From Lachnospira eligens (lineage in GTDB: Bacteria > Bacillota > Clostridia > Lachnospirales > Lachnospiraceae), in NCBI RefSeq assembly GCF_009680455.1, contig NZ_WKRD01000008.1:3876-67875 (forward strand): a stretch of 64,000 nucleotides of DNA. Reading direction: 5' to 3'. A model generated the notes under the pieces. That model was not told the DNA's origin and did no database searches. It saw only the letters and a list, made by a program, of their open reading frames with translations. The position numbers and the translations under genes are program-made. Shown here piece by piece: positions 1 through 8,003 of this stretch (position 1 is the stretch's first letter; each line of letters opens with the position of its first letter).

Positions 1-198
1 GAACAGCCAGAAGAGGAAGTAAAACCGGTAGAAGAAGAACAGCCGGAAGAGGAAGTGAAACCGGTAGAAGAAGAACAGCCGGAAGAGGAAGTGAAACCGG
101 TAGAAGAAGAACAGCCAGAAGAGGAAGTAAAACCGGTAGAAGAAGAACAGCCGGAAGAGGAAGTGAAACCGGTAGAAGAAGAACAAGCGGTAGAAGAA
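1..198 (+). repeat. 36-bp in-frame tandem repeat
   Basis: About five and a half head-to-tail copies of a 36-bp unit. Copies differ only at a few third-position bases (for example gtg/gta and ccg/cca), while the last copy has diverged in sequence. The array is cut by the window edge, so the copy number is a minimum. The period is a multiple of three, so copy-number change would keep the frame. Confidence 0.9.
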
Positions 199-246
199 GT
201 GGAACCGGTAAGCAAAATTGTAATTCTAGGAAGAATATATAAGTAA
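1..246 (+). CDS. Glu/Pro-rich repeat protein, C-terminal fragment (5' end outside window)
   Basis: The frame is open from base 1 and ends at TAA 244-246, so only the C-terminal 81 residues are seen and the true start lies upstream. Nearly all of it is a 12-residue repeat, VKPVEEEQPEEE, encoded by 36-bp units at 19-54, 55-90, 91-126, 127-162 and a diverged last unit at 163-198, preceded by half a unit at 1-18. It closes with a short basic/hydrophobic tail (IVILGRIYK). A GTG at 55 could be taken for a start, but it is an internal repeat codon. The composition suggests an extended, highly acidic linker or spacer. The gene lies 20 bp before a CpsD-like ATPase, so it may belong to the same operon. 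No function is assigned. Confidence 0.7.
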   Translation, partial: EQPEEEVKPVEEEQPEEEVKPVEEEQPEEEVKPVEEEQPEEEVKPVEEEQPEEEVKPVEEEQAVEEVEPVSKIVILGRIYK

Positions 247-266
247 TACAGGAGAGGAGGAGAAAT

Positions 267-851
267 ATGTTCAGCGTAAATATAGATAAGATTGTCGGAA
301 TGACAGATAATGAGAAAAAATGTTATGAAGAACTTAGAGAAAATTTAAAGAAAGAGTTGAATGGCGGGAAAGTCCTTGCTATTACAAAGAATGGCATAGG
401 AGCATTTAAAATTGCATATAGTTTTGTATGTGCAGGAGAAAAAGTTCTCTTTATCGATGCTGATATTATGTCAGAGATTTTTCTCGGAAAATATAAGCTT
501 GGAAAGAATCTGAAAGGTGTAGCAGATTTTTTAAAAAAACCTTCTCAAATGTATGATTTGATATGTAAGACGAATAATCCTCAGCTTGACATTATATTTA
601 CCGGAGTATTAGATGATGGTGTGATATCAGAAGATGAAGAATCAATGATGAAACAGTTTATAGATATGTATTCTGATAGATATGACAGAATAGTGTTAAG
701 CTCAGATGTAGACGGAAGAATAGCAAAATATTGTGATGGAACTGTTATCATGTACGAGGAAAGCGAGTTCGGTGAATTATCAGCAGAGAATTATGTTGAT
801 GAACTTGAGAACAATAAATGTAATGTTCTGGGTGTGGTAATTAATGGATAA
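267..851 (+). CDS. CpsD/MinD-like P-loop protein with degenerate Walker A
   Basis: A 194-residue protein aligning by eye with BY-kinase/CpsD-type ATPases. It has a YEELRENL segment like the FRTLRTNL lead-in, a strand KVLAITKNG where the P-loop should be, the Walker A' strand VLFIDADI (about residues 60-67), GVADFL where CpsD has GLSDVL, and YDRIVLSSD in the YDYVIIDTP position. The P-loop glycine-lysine signature is missing (KNGIGAFK), so ATP hydrolysis or kinase activity is doubtful. There is no C-terminal tyrosine cluster. A strong GGAGAGGAGG ribosome site precedes ATG 267. It overlaps the sirtuin gene by 8 bp, suggesting coupled translation. A role in polysaccharide export or cell-surface assembly is inference only. 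Confidence 0.6.
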   Translation: MFSVNIDKIVGMTDNEKKCYEELRENLKKELNGGKVLAITKNGIGAFKIAYSFVCAGEKVLFIDADIMSEIFLGKYKLGKNLKGVADFLKKPSQMYDLICKTNNPQLDIIFTGVLDDGVISEDEESMMKQFIDMYSDRYDRIVLSSDVDGRIAKYCDGTVIMYEESEFGELSAENYVDELENNKCNVLGVVING

Positions 852-1560
852 TATTGATAAATTTGTGCAATTAGTGCAGGAGAGTGACAATATTGTATTT
901 TTCGGTGGGGCGGGAGTATCTACCGAAAGTGGGATTCCTGATTTCAGAAGTCCAGATGGATTATATAATCAGAAATACAAATATCCACCGGAAACAATTA
1001 TCAGTCATTCCTTTTATCAGAGATATCCAGAGGAATTTTACAGATTCTATAAGGATAAGATGTTATATCCTGACGCAAAGCCAGGAATTACACATCTGGC
1101 ATTGGCAAAGCTTGAAAAAGAAGGAAAACTTAAGGCTGTCATAACACAGAATATTGATGGACTGCATCAGAAGGCTGGTAGCTGCAATGTAATAGAACTG
1201 CATGGTTCAGTACTCAGAAATTATTGTGAAAGATGTCATAAGTTTTATGGTATTGATAAGATTATCGATTCTGAGGGCGTTCCGATGTGTGAATGTGGTG
1301 GAAGGATAAAGCCCGATGTTGTATTGTATGAAGAAGGTCTTGACGATAACAATATAACAAATGCTGTGAATTATATAAGACATGCTGATATGCTTATAAT
1401 AGGAGGAACATCTCTTGGGGTATATCCAGCGGCAGGACTTATAGATTATTACAGTGGAGACAAGCTTGTTCTTATTAATAAATCAGCAACTCCTTATGAC
1501 AGCAGGGCTGACATTCTTATTAATGAGCCGCTTGCTGATGTATTCAGGAATTTTATTTAA
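844..1560 (+). CDS. cobB: NAD-dependent protein deacylase, sirtuin family
   Basis: A full-length 238-residue Sir2 protein. Visible motifs are the NAD-binding GAGVSTESGIPDFRS (about residues 22-36), TQNIDGLH (around 100), the catalytic histidine in ELHGS, a four-cysteine zinc site (CERC then CEC), and GTSLGVYPA followed by LINKS for cofactor binding. The family removes acetyl or longer acyl groups from lysines, using NAD+ and giving nicotinamide and O-acyl-ADP-ribose, and acts in the cytoplasm. The start overlaps the preceding gene by 8 bp with only a weak ribosome site, so translation is probably coupled. Its physiological substrate cannot be told from the sequence. Confidence 0.93.
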   Translation: MDNIDKFVQLVQESDNIVFFGGAGVSTESGIPDFRSPDGLYNQKYKYPPETIISHSFYQRYPEEFYRFYKDKMLYPDAKPGITHLALAKLEKEGKLKAVITQNIDGLHQKAGSCNVIELHGSVLRNYCERCHKFYGIDKIIDSEGVPMCECGGRIKPDVVLYEEGLDDNNITNAVNYIRHADMLIIGGTSLGVYPAAGLIDYYSGDKLVLINKSATPYDSRADILINEPLADVFRNFI

Positions 1561-1583
1561 TTAATATATAGCGGAGGTTTTGA

Positions 1584-1775
1584 ATGGCAGGAATTATTCC
1601 ATACGAAACTGGTGATATTGTAGAAATGAAAAAAAAGCATCCATGCGGTAGCAGCGAATGGGAGATTCTCAAAGCGGGTGCAGATATTAAAATGAAATGC
1701 TTAGGATGTGGTCATGAAATTATTATAAAAAGATCACTTGCACAAAAAAATACAAAAAAATTGAAAAAAGCTTGA
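1584..1775 (+). CDS. DUF951 family small zinc-ribbon-like protein (YyzM-like)
   Basis: A 63-residue protein with the DUF951 pattern: GDIVEMKKKHPCG near the N-terminus, then WEILKAGADIKMKC and CLGCGHEI. The three cysteines and a histidine look like a small metal-binding ribbon. Ribosome site GCGGAGG lies just before ATG 1584. Members of this family commonly sit beside rpsF/ychF in Firmicutes, as here. The biochemical role is unknown; the basic Lys-rich tail would allow nucleic-acid contact, which is inference. Confidence 0.85.
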   Translation: MAGIIPYETGDIVEMKKKHPCGSSEWEILKAGADIKMKCLGCGHEIIIKRSLAQKNTKKLKKA

Positions 1776-1822
1776 AATTAACTTCTGGATATGATAAGAT
1801 TTTGTCTTGTGATATATTTTTA

Positions 1823-1890
1823 ATCCTTGTTCCTTCATTTACATTTTTATGTATAAGGATAGAAGGGACCAAAAGACCAGAAGGAGGTGC
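1823..1890 (+). promoter_or_regulatory. Possible structured 5' leader of rpsF operon
   Basis: ATCCTT (1823-1828) can pair with AAGGAT (1855-1860), and GTTCCTTC (1829-1836) with GAAGGGAC (1862-1869); together these cross as a pseudoknot. TCCTTC (1831-1836) can instead pair with GAAGGA (1880-1885), which contains the ribosome site. S6:S18 autoregulation through leader RNA is known in many bacteria; I cannot confirm that this matches that motif. Confidence 0.35.
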
Positions 1891-1897
1891 GACGTAG

Positions 1898-2185
1898 ATG
1901 AATAAGTATGAATTAGCATTAGTTGTTAGCGCAAACGTCGAGGATGAAGTAAGAACAGCTACTATCGAGAAGGTTAATGAGTTAATCACTCGTTTCGGTG
2001 GTACTATTACAGATCCAGGCACAAGCGAGAAGAAGAAGCTTGCATACGATATCCAGCATATGAGCGAAGGATTCTATAGTTTCATTAAGTTTGAAGCAGA
2101 AGCTACTGCTCCAGCTGAGATTGAAAGCAGAATCCGTATCATGGATAATGTATTAAGATTCTTAATCGTTAAAGACGGAGAGTAA
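1898..2185 (+). CDS. rpsF: Small ribosomal subunit protein bS6
   Basis: A 95-residue protein of normal S6 length, with the opening MNKYELALVVSANVEDE, the central LAYDIQHMSEGFYSFIKFEA strand region and the C-terminal IMDNVLRFLIVKDGE. S6 binds the central domain of 16S rRNA together with S18. A strong GAAGGAGG precedes ATG 1898. It is the first gene of the conserved rpsF-ssb-rpsR operon, and the leader has possible regulatory folding. Confidence 0.97.
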   Translation: MNKYELALVVSANVEDEVRTATIEKVNELITRFGGTITDPGTSEKKKLAYDIQHMSEGFYSFIKFEAEATAPAEIESRIRIMDNVLRFLIVKDGE

Positions 2186-2251
2186 TTTATTAATCCCGAT
2201 TTTTAAAGATGACGTTTGACTTACAACTCTTTATAGAAGAGGAGATAAAGT

Positions 2252-2716
2252 ATGAACAAAGTTATTTTAATGGGAAGACTGACAAGAGAACCAGATGTAA
2301 GATATTCACAGAATGCAGACGGTTCTATGGCAGTTGCTAGATATACATTGGCTGTAGACAGAAGACGTGGAAGAAACAGTGATAATGAGCAGTCTGCTGA
2401 TTTCATAAGCTGTGTTGCTTTTGGAAGATCAGGAGAATTCGCTGAGAAGTATCTTCATCAGGGTACTAAGATTGTTGTTACTGGCAGAATCCAGACAGGT
2501 AGTTATACTAACAAAGATGGTCAGAGAGTTTATACAACCGATGTAGTTGTTGAAGAACAGGAATTTGCAGAAAGCAAATCCGCAGCAGCAAGTAATGGAG
2601 GAGACTCTAGTTATGCTGCGTACACACCATCAAGACCAGAACCAAGCCAGGCGGCTGGAGATGGATTTATGGCTATTCCTGACGGAGTAGATGATGAGGG
2701 TTTGCCTTTCAACTAA
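2252..2716 (+). CDS. ssb: Single-stranded DNA-binding protein
   Basis: A 154-residue SSB with an N-terminal OB fold (MNKVILMGRLTREPDVRY, then FISCVAFGRSGEFAEKYL and GTKIVVTGRIQTGSY), a Ser/Gly/Pro-rich disordered linker from about residue 110, and the acidic partner-binding tail DDEGLPFN in place of the usual DDDIPF. It protects single-stranded DNA and recruits replication and repair proteins through the tail. It lies between rpsF and rpsR, the usual Firmicutes arrangement. Ribosome site AGAGGAG. Confidence 0.97.
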   Translation: MNKVILMGRLTREPDVRYSQNADGSMAVARYTLAVDRRRGRNSDNEQSADFISCVAFGRSGEFAEKYLHQGTKIVVTGRIQTGSYTNKDGQRVYTTDVVVEEQEFAESKSAAASNGGDSSYAAYTPSRPEPSQAAGDGFMAIPDGVDDEGLPFN

Positions 2717-2733
2717 GATAGGAGGTAAAAACC

Positions 2734-2997
2734 ATGCCAGATAAGAAGGCTGAGAGACCAGAGGGTCAGATGAGAAGAAGACCAATGCGTAGAAGAAAGA
2801 AAGTTTGCGCATTTTGTGCAGATGCCAACAAGGTATTAGATTATAAGGATGTTGCTACACTTAAGCACTATGTTTCTGAGAGAGGAAAGATTCTTCCAAG
2901 AAGAATCACAGGAAACTGTGCAAAGCATCAGAGAGCTCTTACTGTAGCTGTTAAGAGAGCAAGACACGTAGCTCTTCTTCCATATTCAGTAGATTAA
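2734..2997 (+). CDS. rpsR: Small ribosomal subunit protein bS18
   Basis: An 87-residue S18 with a basic N-terminal extension ([10 protein letters not shown]), then [29 protein letters not shown] and the typical [12 protein letters not shown] segment before the basic C-terminus. The two N-terminal cysteines (CAFC) give a potential zinc-binding form, only partly complete here. It ends the operon, followed at once by a strong terminator. It partners S6 on the 30S platform. Confidence 0.97.
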   Translation: MPDKKAERPEGQMRRRPMRRRKKVCAFCADANKVLDYKDVATLKHYVSERGKILPRRITGNCAKHQRALTVAVKRARHVALLPYSVD

Positions 2998-3015
2998 TAT
3001 ATATTAAGACTACGA

Positions 3016-3047
3016 GCCGTAGCAGGGAAACCTGCTACGGCTTTTTT
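3016..3047 (+). terminator. Rho-independent terminator after rpsR
   Basis: A perfect 11-bp stem, GCCGTAGCAGG (3016-3026) / CCTGCTACGGC (3031-3041), with a GAAA loop and six T (3042-3047). Confidence 0.95.
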
Positions 3048-3211
3048 GCGCGGGCAGCGATGAGAGAAGACATGGAAAGTTCCCAGTCGTGCTTGCACGA
3101 ACTGAGAACTTTCCATGTCTTTTCGAGGAGCGCCGCGACAATGCCAGAACGAAGTTCTGGCATATGAGCTGCCCGCAGCAGTGAGCCGTGCAATCCAGAA
3201 TGTGCTTGCAC
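3048..3211. repeat. Multibranched structured intergenic element
   Basis: Fills the gap between the rpsR terminator and gdpP. An outer helix GCGGGCAGC (3050-3058) / GCTGCCCGC (3168-3176) encloses two hairpins. One is a 16-bp stem (3067-3082/3106-3121) topped by further pairing at 3084-3092 and 3095-3104. The other is a perfect 10-bp stem (3141-3150/3154-3163, loop GAA). A small palindrome TGTGCTTGCACA follows just outside. There is no open frame of note. Confidence 0.75.
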
Positions 3212-3220
3212 AAAGCATAC

Positions 3221-3249
3221 TTGTAGTATATTTGTATACATGATATAAT
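3221..3249 (+). promoter_or_regulatory. Promoter upstream of gdpP
   Basis: TTGTAG (3221-3226), 17-bp spacer, TATAAT (3244-3249), about 30 bp before the gdpP start. Confidence 0.55.
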
Positions 3250-3279
3250 TACTCTAATTCGATTATGGAGATGTGTGTT

Positions 3280-5343
3280 ATGCCAGATAACAAATATGGA
3301 AAAAAAGCATTTAAATATAGCGGACTCTTGAGGTCGTTTTTTGCATGGCCATTATATATTGGGGCGGTTCTGATTATTATATGTGCAATTATGTTCTGTG
3401 TTAATGTGACAGCAGCGACAGTTGTAAGCATTTTTATGGTTATATATCTGATGGCATGCGGCCTCATGTATTTCTATATGAGACCAAGAATAATGTCAGG
3501 AATAGTGGAGTTTGCATCCAATTATTCTCAGGTTCAGAAGCAACTTTTGTATAACCTCAGTGTGCCATACTGTCTTCTTGATAATAACGGCAATGTCATG
3601 TGGACTAATAAGGCAATGCAGGATTGCTTAGGCATTAAGAGAGATTTCAGAAAGAATATTAATACTGTTATTCCAGAAGTTACACCAAGTATATTCCCAG
3701 ATAGTGAAATTGGATTTAAGGAGATAAGACTTACATTTCAGGACAGGGATTATAAGGCTGAATTAAAGAATATTGATGCAGATTTTATAGCAGAGGGTGT
3801 TGATATAATTGAGAAAAGCATGGATTCTTCAATGTATGTAATGTATCTTTTTGATGAGACAGATATTAACACATATATACAGAAGTTAAAGGATGAAAGG
3901 TTCGTTGTGGGACTTGTGTATATAGATAATTATGAGGAAGCCCTTGATAGTACTGACGATGTAAGAAGGTCGCTTCTTGCAGGTCTTATTGATAAGCGAG
4001 TTAACAAGTATTTTTCTCCGGGTTCAGCAATTGTAAGAAAACTGGAAAAGGATAAATATATCGTTGTATTCAGATATAATTTCTTAGAGAAGCTTATGCA
4101 GGACAGGTTTAGTCTGCTTGAAGAGATTAAGAGTATCAAGATTGGTAACGAGATGACGCTTACTTTAAGTATGGGGATAGGAACGGGTTCGGCAGAGTAT
4201 TCTAAGAATTATGATGTGGCTAAGGCAGCAATGGATCTTGCTCTTGGACGAGGCGGAGACCAGGCGGTAGTCAAGGATGGTGAGAAGATTCTTTATTATG
4301 GTGGCAAGAGCCAGCAGATGGAGAAGAATACAAGAGTTAAGGTGCGTGTTAAAGCTCATGCATTGAGACAGATTCTTGATAATAACAGTAATGTGCTTGT
4401 TATGGGACATACACTTGCGGATATTGATGCATTTGGTTCAGCTCTGGGAATATATGTTATTGCCAAGAAGCTTGGCAAGGAGGCGCACATTGTTCTTGGA
4501 GAGGTTACAAGCAGTGTACGGCCTTTTGTGAACAGATTCATAGACAAGGAGGAGTATCCGGACGATATGTTTATAAAGCCTGATGATGCGCCTTCTAAGA
4601 TAAATGCATCAACAGTTGTTATTGTTGTTGATGTCAACAGACCACAGAGAACAGAGTGTCCTGAGCTTCTTGAAAAATGCAAGACAGTTGTTGTATTTGA
4701 TCATCACAGAAGACAGAGTGATACAATTACTGGCGCAGTTCTTTCATATGTTGACCCATATGCATCATCAGCCAGTGAGATGATAACAGAAATGATACAG
4801 TATGTTGATGATAATATTAAGCTTAAGGCATTTGAGGCAGATGCACTTTATGCAGGAATTAATATTGATACTGATGGATTTAACAGTAAGTCAGGACCAA
4901 GAACTTTTGAAGCAGCAGCATTCCTAAGAAGACATGGTGCAGATGTAACAAGAGTAAGAAAAATGCTTCGAAGTAATATGAATGAATATAAGGAGATTGC
5001 AAAAGCTGTAAGCCGTGTGGAAGTTTATAAGGACGCATTTGCAATATCAATATTTAATGGTGATGGGATTGACACACCAACTGTTGGCGGTGCCAAGACA
5101 GCCAATGATTTGCTTGATATATCAGGAATTAAAGCTTCTTTTGTTATCACTCCTTACGAGGATAAGATATATGTGAGTGCAAGGTCTATTGATGAAGTCA
5201 ATGTACAGCTTGTTATGGAAAAACTTGGCGGTGGTGGTCATATAAGTATTGCCGGTGCACAGTTTACTGATTGTACAATTGACCAGGCAATTAATAAGAT
5301 TAAGCTTACACTTGATAATATGATTAAGGATGGTGAAATATAA
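3280..5343 (+). CDS. gdpP: Cyclic-di-AMP phosphodiesterase, GdpP/YybT family
   Basis: About 687 residues with the GdpP order: two N-terminal membrane helices (about 20-75), a PAS-like region (about 85-160), a degenerate GGDEF domain (about 200-340), and DHH then DHHA1 phosphoesterase domains. The DHH motifs are intact: [12 protein letters not shown] (about 376), VVVDVNRP, FDHHRR (about 474) and GINIDTDGF; the DHHA1 signature [12 protein letters not shown] lies near 650. The enzyme hydrolyses c-di-AMP at the membrane and so affects osmotic and wall homeostasis. ATG 3280 is preferred over ATG 3265 because GGAG (3267-3270) is well spaced for it. It overlaps rplI by one base (TAATG), as in the common gdpP-rplI-dnaB cluster. 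Confidence 0.95.
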
Positions 5344-5789
5344 TGGATGTTATTTTATTAGAGGATGTTAAGACATTAGGAAAAAAGGGACAGATTGTTA
5401 AGATTAATGACGGTTATGCAAGAAATTATGTGCTGCCTAAAAAGCTTGGAATTGAGGCAACAGCTAAGAATCTTAATGACCTTAAGTTAGCCAGGAAGAG
5501 AGAAGAAAAAGAGGCAGCAGAAGAGCTTGCAGCAGCAAAGGAGCTTGCAGCTAAGATTAAAGAGTGCACAGTTACTGTTTCTATGAAGACAGGTGAAGGC
5601 GGAAGAACATTTGGAACAGTTTCAACCAAGGAAGTTGCAGAAGAGGCTAAGAAACAGTTAGGTCTTGATATTGACAAGAAGAAAATGAAGCTTGATGTGC
5701 CGATTAAGGCTTTAGGTAATTATATTATCCAGATAAAGCTCCATAAAGATGTAACAGCCGAACTGACTGTTAAGGTTGTTGAGAAATAA
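5343..5789 (+). CDS. rplI: Large ribosomal subunit protein bL9
   Basis: A 148-residue L9 of usual length: the N-terminal RNA-binding domain [16 protein letters not shown]...[11 protein letters not shown], a long charged connecting helix (about residues 45-80, rich in E/K/A), and a C-terminal domain with [13 protein letters not shown] and [10 protein letters not shown]. The start codon overlaps the gdpP stop (TAATG), implying translational coupling. dnaB follows 34 bp later. Confidence 0.97.
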
Positions 5790-5823
5790 GTTTTAAGACA
5801 CATTTGTAAGAAAGGGAATTACT

Positions 5824-7170
5824 ATGGACGAGTCAGTGGTAACACGGGTGATGCCTAACAGCATTGAGGCTGAACAGTCTGTTGTTGGTTCAATGATTCT
5901 GGACAGACAGGCAATTATAACTGCCGCTGAAATCTTAAGGCAGGATGATTTCTACTACAGGCAGTATGGAACTATGTTCCAGACAATGGTAGACATGAAT
6001 AACGAGGGAAAACCTGTAGATATAGTTACTCTGCAGGCAAGATTGAAGGAGACAGATGTACCGGCTGAAGTCTATAGTATAGAGTTTGTAAGAGAGCTGT
6101 TATCATCAGTGCCAACATCAGCCAATATAAGACAGTATGCGGGTATTGTTAAGGAAAAAGCAGTACTCAGGAATATAATAAGAGTTAATGATGATATTGC
6201 CAATCAGTGTTATGCGGGCAAGGAAAAGACTGAAGATATACTTGCTGATACTGAAAAGAAGATATTTGAGCTTGTTAAGAATAAGGGCGGCAAGGAATAT
6301 ACACCTATTGATAAGGTTGTTCTTGAGGCACTCGACAGAATATCTGCGGCAGCAAAGACTAAAGGTGCTGTAACAGGTGTTCCTACAGGGTTCAAGGACT
6401 TAGATACTTATCTGTCAGGTCTGCAACCGTCAGATTTTATTCTTGTTGCAGCCAGACCTTCAATGGGTAAGACAGCATTTGTCCTTAATGTTGCTGAAAA
6501 TGTAGCTATCAAGCAGCAGATTACAACAGTTGTATTCAGCTTGGAGATGTCAAATGTCCAGCTTGTAAACCGTATGTTATCACTGGAATCAACAGTAGAT
6601 GCGGACAAGATAAGAAAAGGACATCTGGATTCTAATGACTGGGGTAAGCTTATTGAGGGTGCAGACAGTATTGCAAAGTCAAAGCTTATAATTGATGATA
6701 CTCCGGGTATCTCAATTGCAGAATTACGAAGTAAATGTAGAAAATACAAGATGGAGAATAATCTTGGACTTATTATTATCGATTATCTTCAGCTTATGAG
6801 TGGCAGCGGAAGCGGACGTTCTGAAGGAAGACAGCAGGAAGTATCTGACATATCCAGAGCGTTAAAGGCACTTGCGAGAGAGTTAAATGTACCAGTAGTA
6901 ACACTTTCGCAGTTAAGCCGTGCAGTAGAGCAGAGACCAGACCACAGACCTATGCTTTCGGATCTTCGAGAGTCAGGAGCTATCGAGCAGGATGCCGACG
7001 TTGTTATGTTCCTCTACAGAGATGATTATTACAACAAGGATACAGAGCAAAAGGGTATTGCAGAGATTATTATTGCCAAGCAGCGTAACGGTCCTATTGG
7101 AACTGTTAAGATGGCATGGCTGCCGGAACAGACAAGATTTGCAGATCTTTCAAGAGACTTAAGACAGTAA
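5824..7170 (+). CDS. dnaB: Replicative DNA helicase DnaB
   Basis: 448 residues, the normal length. The N-terminal domain starts with the family's typical PNSIEAEQSVVGSMI; the RecA-like motor domain carries Walker A ARPSMGKTAF (about residue 210), FSLEMS, the Walker B strand LIIIDYLQLMS, QEVSDISRALKALA, and LSQLSRAVEQR with SDLRESGAIEQDADVV. It is the hexameric helicase that unwinds the fork. In this window the probable loader proteins (DnaC-like and DnaD-like) lie near 35-37 kb. Ribosome site AGAAAGGG. Confidence 0.97.
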   Translation: MDESVVTRVMPNSIEAEQSVVGSMILDRQAIITAAEILRQDDFYYRQYGTMFQTMVDMNNEGKPVDIVTLQARLKETDVPAEVYSIEFVRELLSSVPTSANIRQYAGIVKEKAVLRNIIRVNDDIANQCYAGKEKTEDILADTEKKIFELVKNKGGKEYTPIDKVVLEALDRISAAAKTKGAVTGVPTGFKDLDTYLSGLQPSDFILVAARPSMGKTAFVLNVAENVAIKQQITTVVFSLEMSNVQLVNRMLSLESTVDADKIRKGHLDSNDWGKLIEGADSIAKSKLIIDDTPGISIAELRSKCRKYKMENNLGLIIIDYLQLMSGSGSGRSEGRQQEVSDISRALKALARELNVPVVTLSQLSRAVEQRPDHRPMLSDLRESGAIEQDADVVMFLYRDDYYNKDTEQKGIAEIIIAKQRNGPIGTVKMAWLPEQTRFADLSRDLRQ

Positions 7171-7189
7171 TTGAACAAGCTAAAAAAGG

Positions 7190-7226
7190 AAAACCCCGAA
7201 TCAGTATTAAACTGGTCCGGGGTTTT
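7190..7226 (+). terminator. Terminator after dnaB
   Basis: Stem AAAACCCCG (7190-7198) / CGGGGTTTT (7218-7226), with further pairing of CAGT and ACTG inside. It can also act on the minus strand, where the A-run upstream becomes a T-run. Confidence 0.8.
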
Positions 7227-7290
7227 ATGTAAGTACCATTCAGGTACATTGAACACCATCTGGTGAACGTTAATCTGTATCTTGTTCAGA

Positions 7291-7461
7291 CTACTGTGGG
7301 TTAGGAGCGCCAACTGGACATGTTCCAGCACAAGCACCACAATCAACACAAACATCAGCGTTGATTTCGTAATGAGAAGCACCCTCGCTGATTGCTTCAA
7401 CAGGACATCCTGCTGCACAAGCACCACAACTGATACAATCATCATTAATTACATATGCCAT
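7291..7461 (-). CDS. 2x[4Fe-4S] ferredoxin
   Basis: A 56-residue clostridial-type ferredoxin with two CxxCxxCxxxCP clusters: CISCGACAAGCP and CVDCGACAGTCP. It is a small cytoplasmic electron carrier. The start at 7461 (MAYVIND) is chosen because a perfect AAGGAGG lies just upstream; the longer open frame to 7548 runs through the promoter. It is a possible electron partner for the indolepyruvate oxidoreductase elsewhere in the window, but so would be any ferredoxin enzyme of the cell. Confidence 0.95.
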   Translation of the reverse strand: MAYVINDDCISCGACAAGCPVEAISEGASHYEINADVCVDCGACAGTCPVGAPNPQ

Positions 7462-7519
7462 AGTATATATCCTCCTTAATAATCTCTTTATTAACTGCCT
7501 TGGCAGTCGCTTTAGTGAT

Positions 7520-7548
7520 ATTATACGATAGGCTTTGATAAAATTCAA
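7520..7548 (-). promoter_or_regulatory. Promoter of ferredoxin gene
   Basis: Read on the minus strand: TTGAAT (7548-7543), 17-bp spacer, TATAAT (7525-7520). Confidence 0.65.
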
Positions 7549-7581
7549 TATGAATTTTTATCAATAAAATATATTATTATT

Positions 7582-7597
7582 GTTAGGTATAACTAAC
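7582..7597. promoter_or_regulatory. Inverted repeat between divergent redox genes
   Basis: GTTAG (7582-7586) and CTAAC (7593-7597), separated by 6 bp, lie in the AT-rich stretch between the ferredoxin and DUF1858 promoters. A possible operator; no regulator is identified. Confidence 0.3.
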
Positions 7598-7632
7598 TTG
7601 AGGTAGAATAATAAAGTAAAATTAGTGTATTA

Positions 7633-7661
7633 TTGACATTTATCCGGGGCAATATTATAGT
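7633..7661 (+). promoter_or_regulatory. Promoter of DUF1858 gene
   Basis: Consensus TTGACA (7633-7638), 17-bp spacer, TATAGT (7656-7661). Confidence 0.75.
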
Positions 7662-7719
7662 AGGTATGTTGAGCGGTACAAAAGTACCGATAATATTAAC
7701 CTAATAACAGGAGGTCAGT

Positions 7720-7926
7720 ATGACAAGAATTACGAAGGACACTACAATTGGAGAAGCTCTTCAGATAGATGCAGGAATTATACCTATTCTTATGGGAATT
7801 GGTATGCATTGTGTTGGATGCCCATCATCAGCAGGCGAGACATTAGAGGAAGCTGCTATGGTTCATGGTATTGATCCAGATATGCTTATTGAGGAGATTC
7901 AGAATTATCTTCAGTCTATTGGATAA
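7720..7926 (+). CDS. DUF1858 domain protein (hybrid-cluster-associated type)
   Basis: A 68-residue protein consisting of one DUF1858 domain: ITKDTTIGEAL at the N-terminus, then GIGMHCVGCPSSAGETLEEAA with the paired cysteines typical of the family, and GIDPDMLIEEIQNYL at the C-terminus. Family members are small putative disulfide or redox proteins often found with hybrid cluster protein or ferredoxin genes; here a ferredoxin gene is divergent. AGGAGG precedes ATG 7720. The exact function is unknown. Confidence 0.9.
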   Translation: MTRITKDTTIGEALQIDAGIIPILMGIGMHCVGCPSSAGETLEEAAMVHGIDPDMLIEEIQNYLQSIG

Positions 7927-7934
7927 TGGTTAAA

Positions 7935-7988
7935 AATAAGAGGCTGTGGATTTAATGATGAAAACCATTAAATCCACAGCCTCTTATT
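7935..7988. terminator. Bidirectional terminator between DUF1858 gene and mecA
   Basis: A 23-bp perfect inverted repeat (7935-7957/7966-7988) with an 8-nt loop, between converging genes. The T-run is better on the minus strand (TTTTT from 7936-7932). Confidence 0.85.
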
Positions 7989-8003
7989 ATATATAACCGG
8001 TGA

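Noticed and set aside
1..198. CRISPR array
   Set aside because: The repeats abut with no spacers and encode an in-frame peptide repeat.
7029..7445. Long minus-strand open frame over the dnaB end and ferredoxin region
   Set aside because: It overlaps two well-supported genes in another frame and has no family features.
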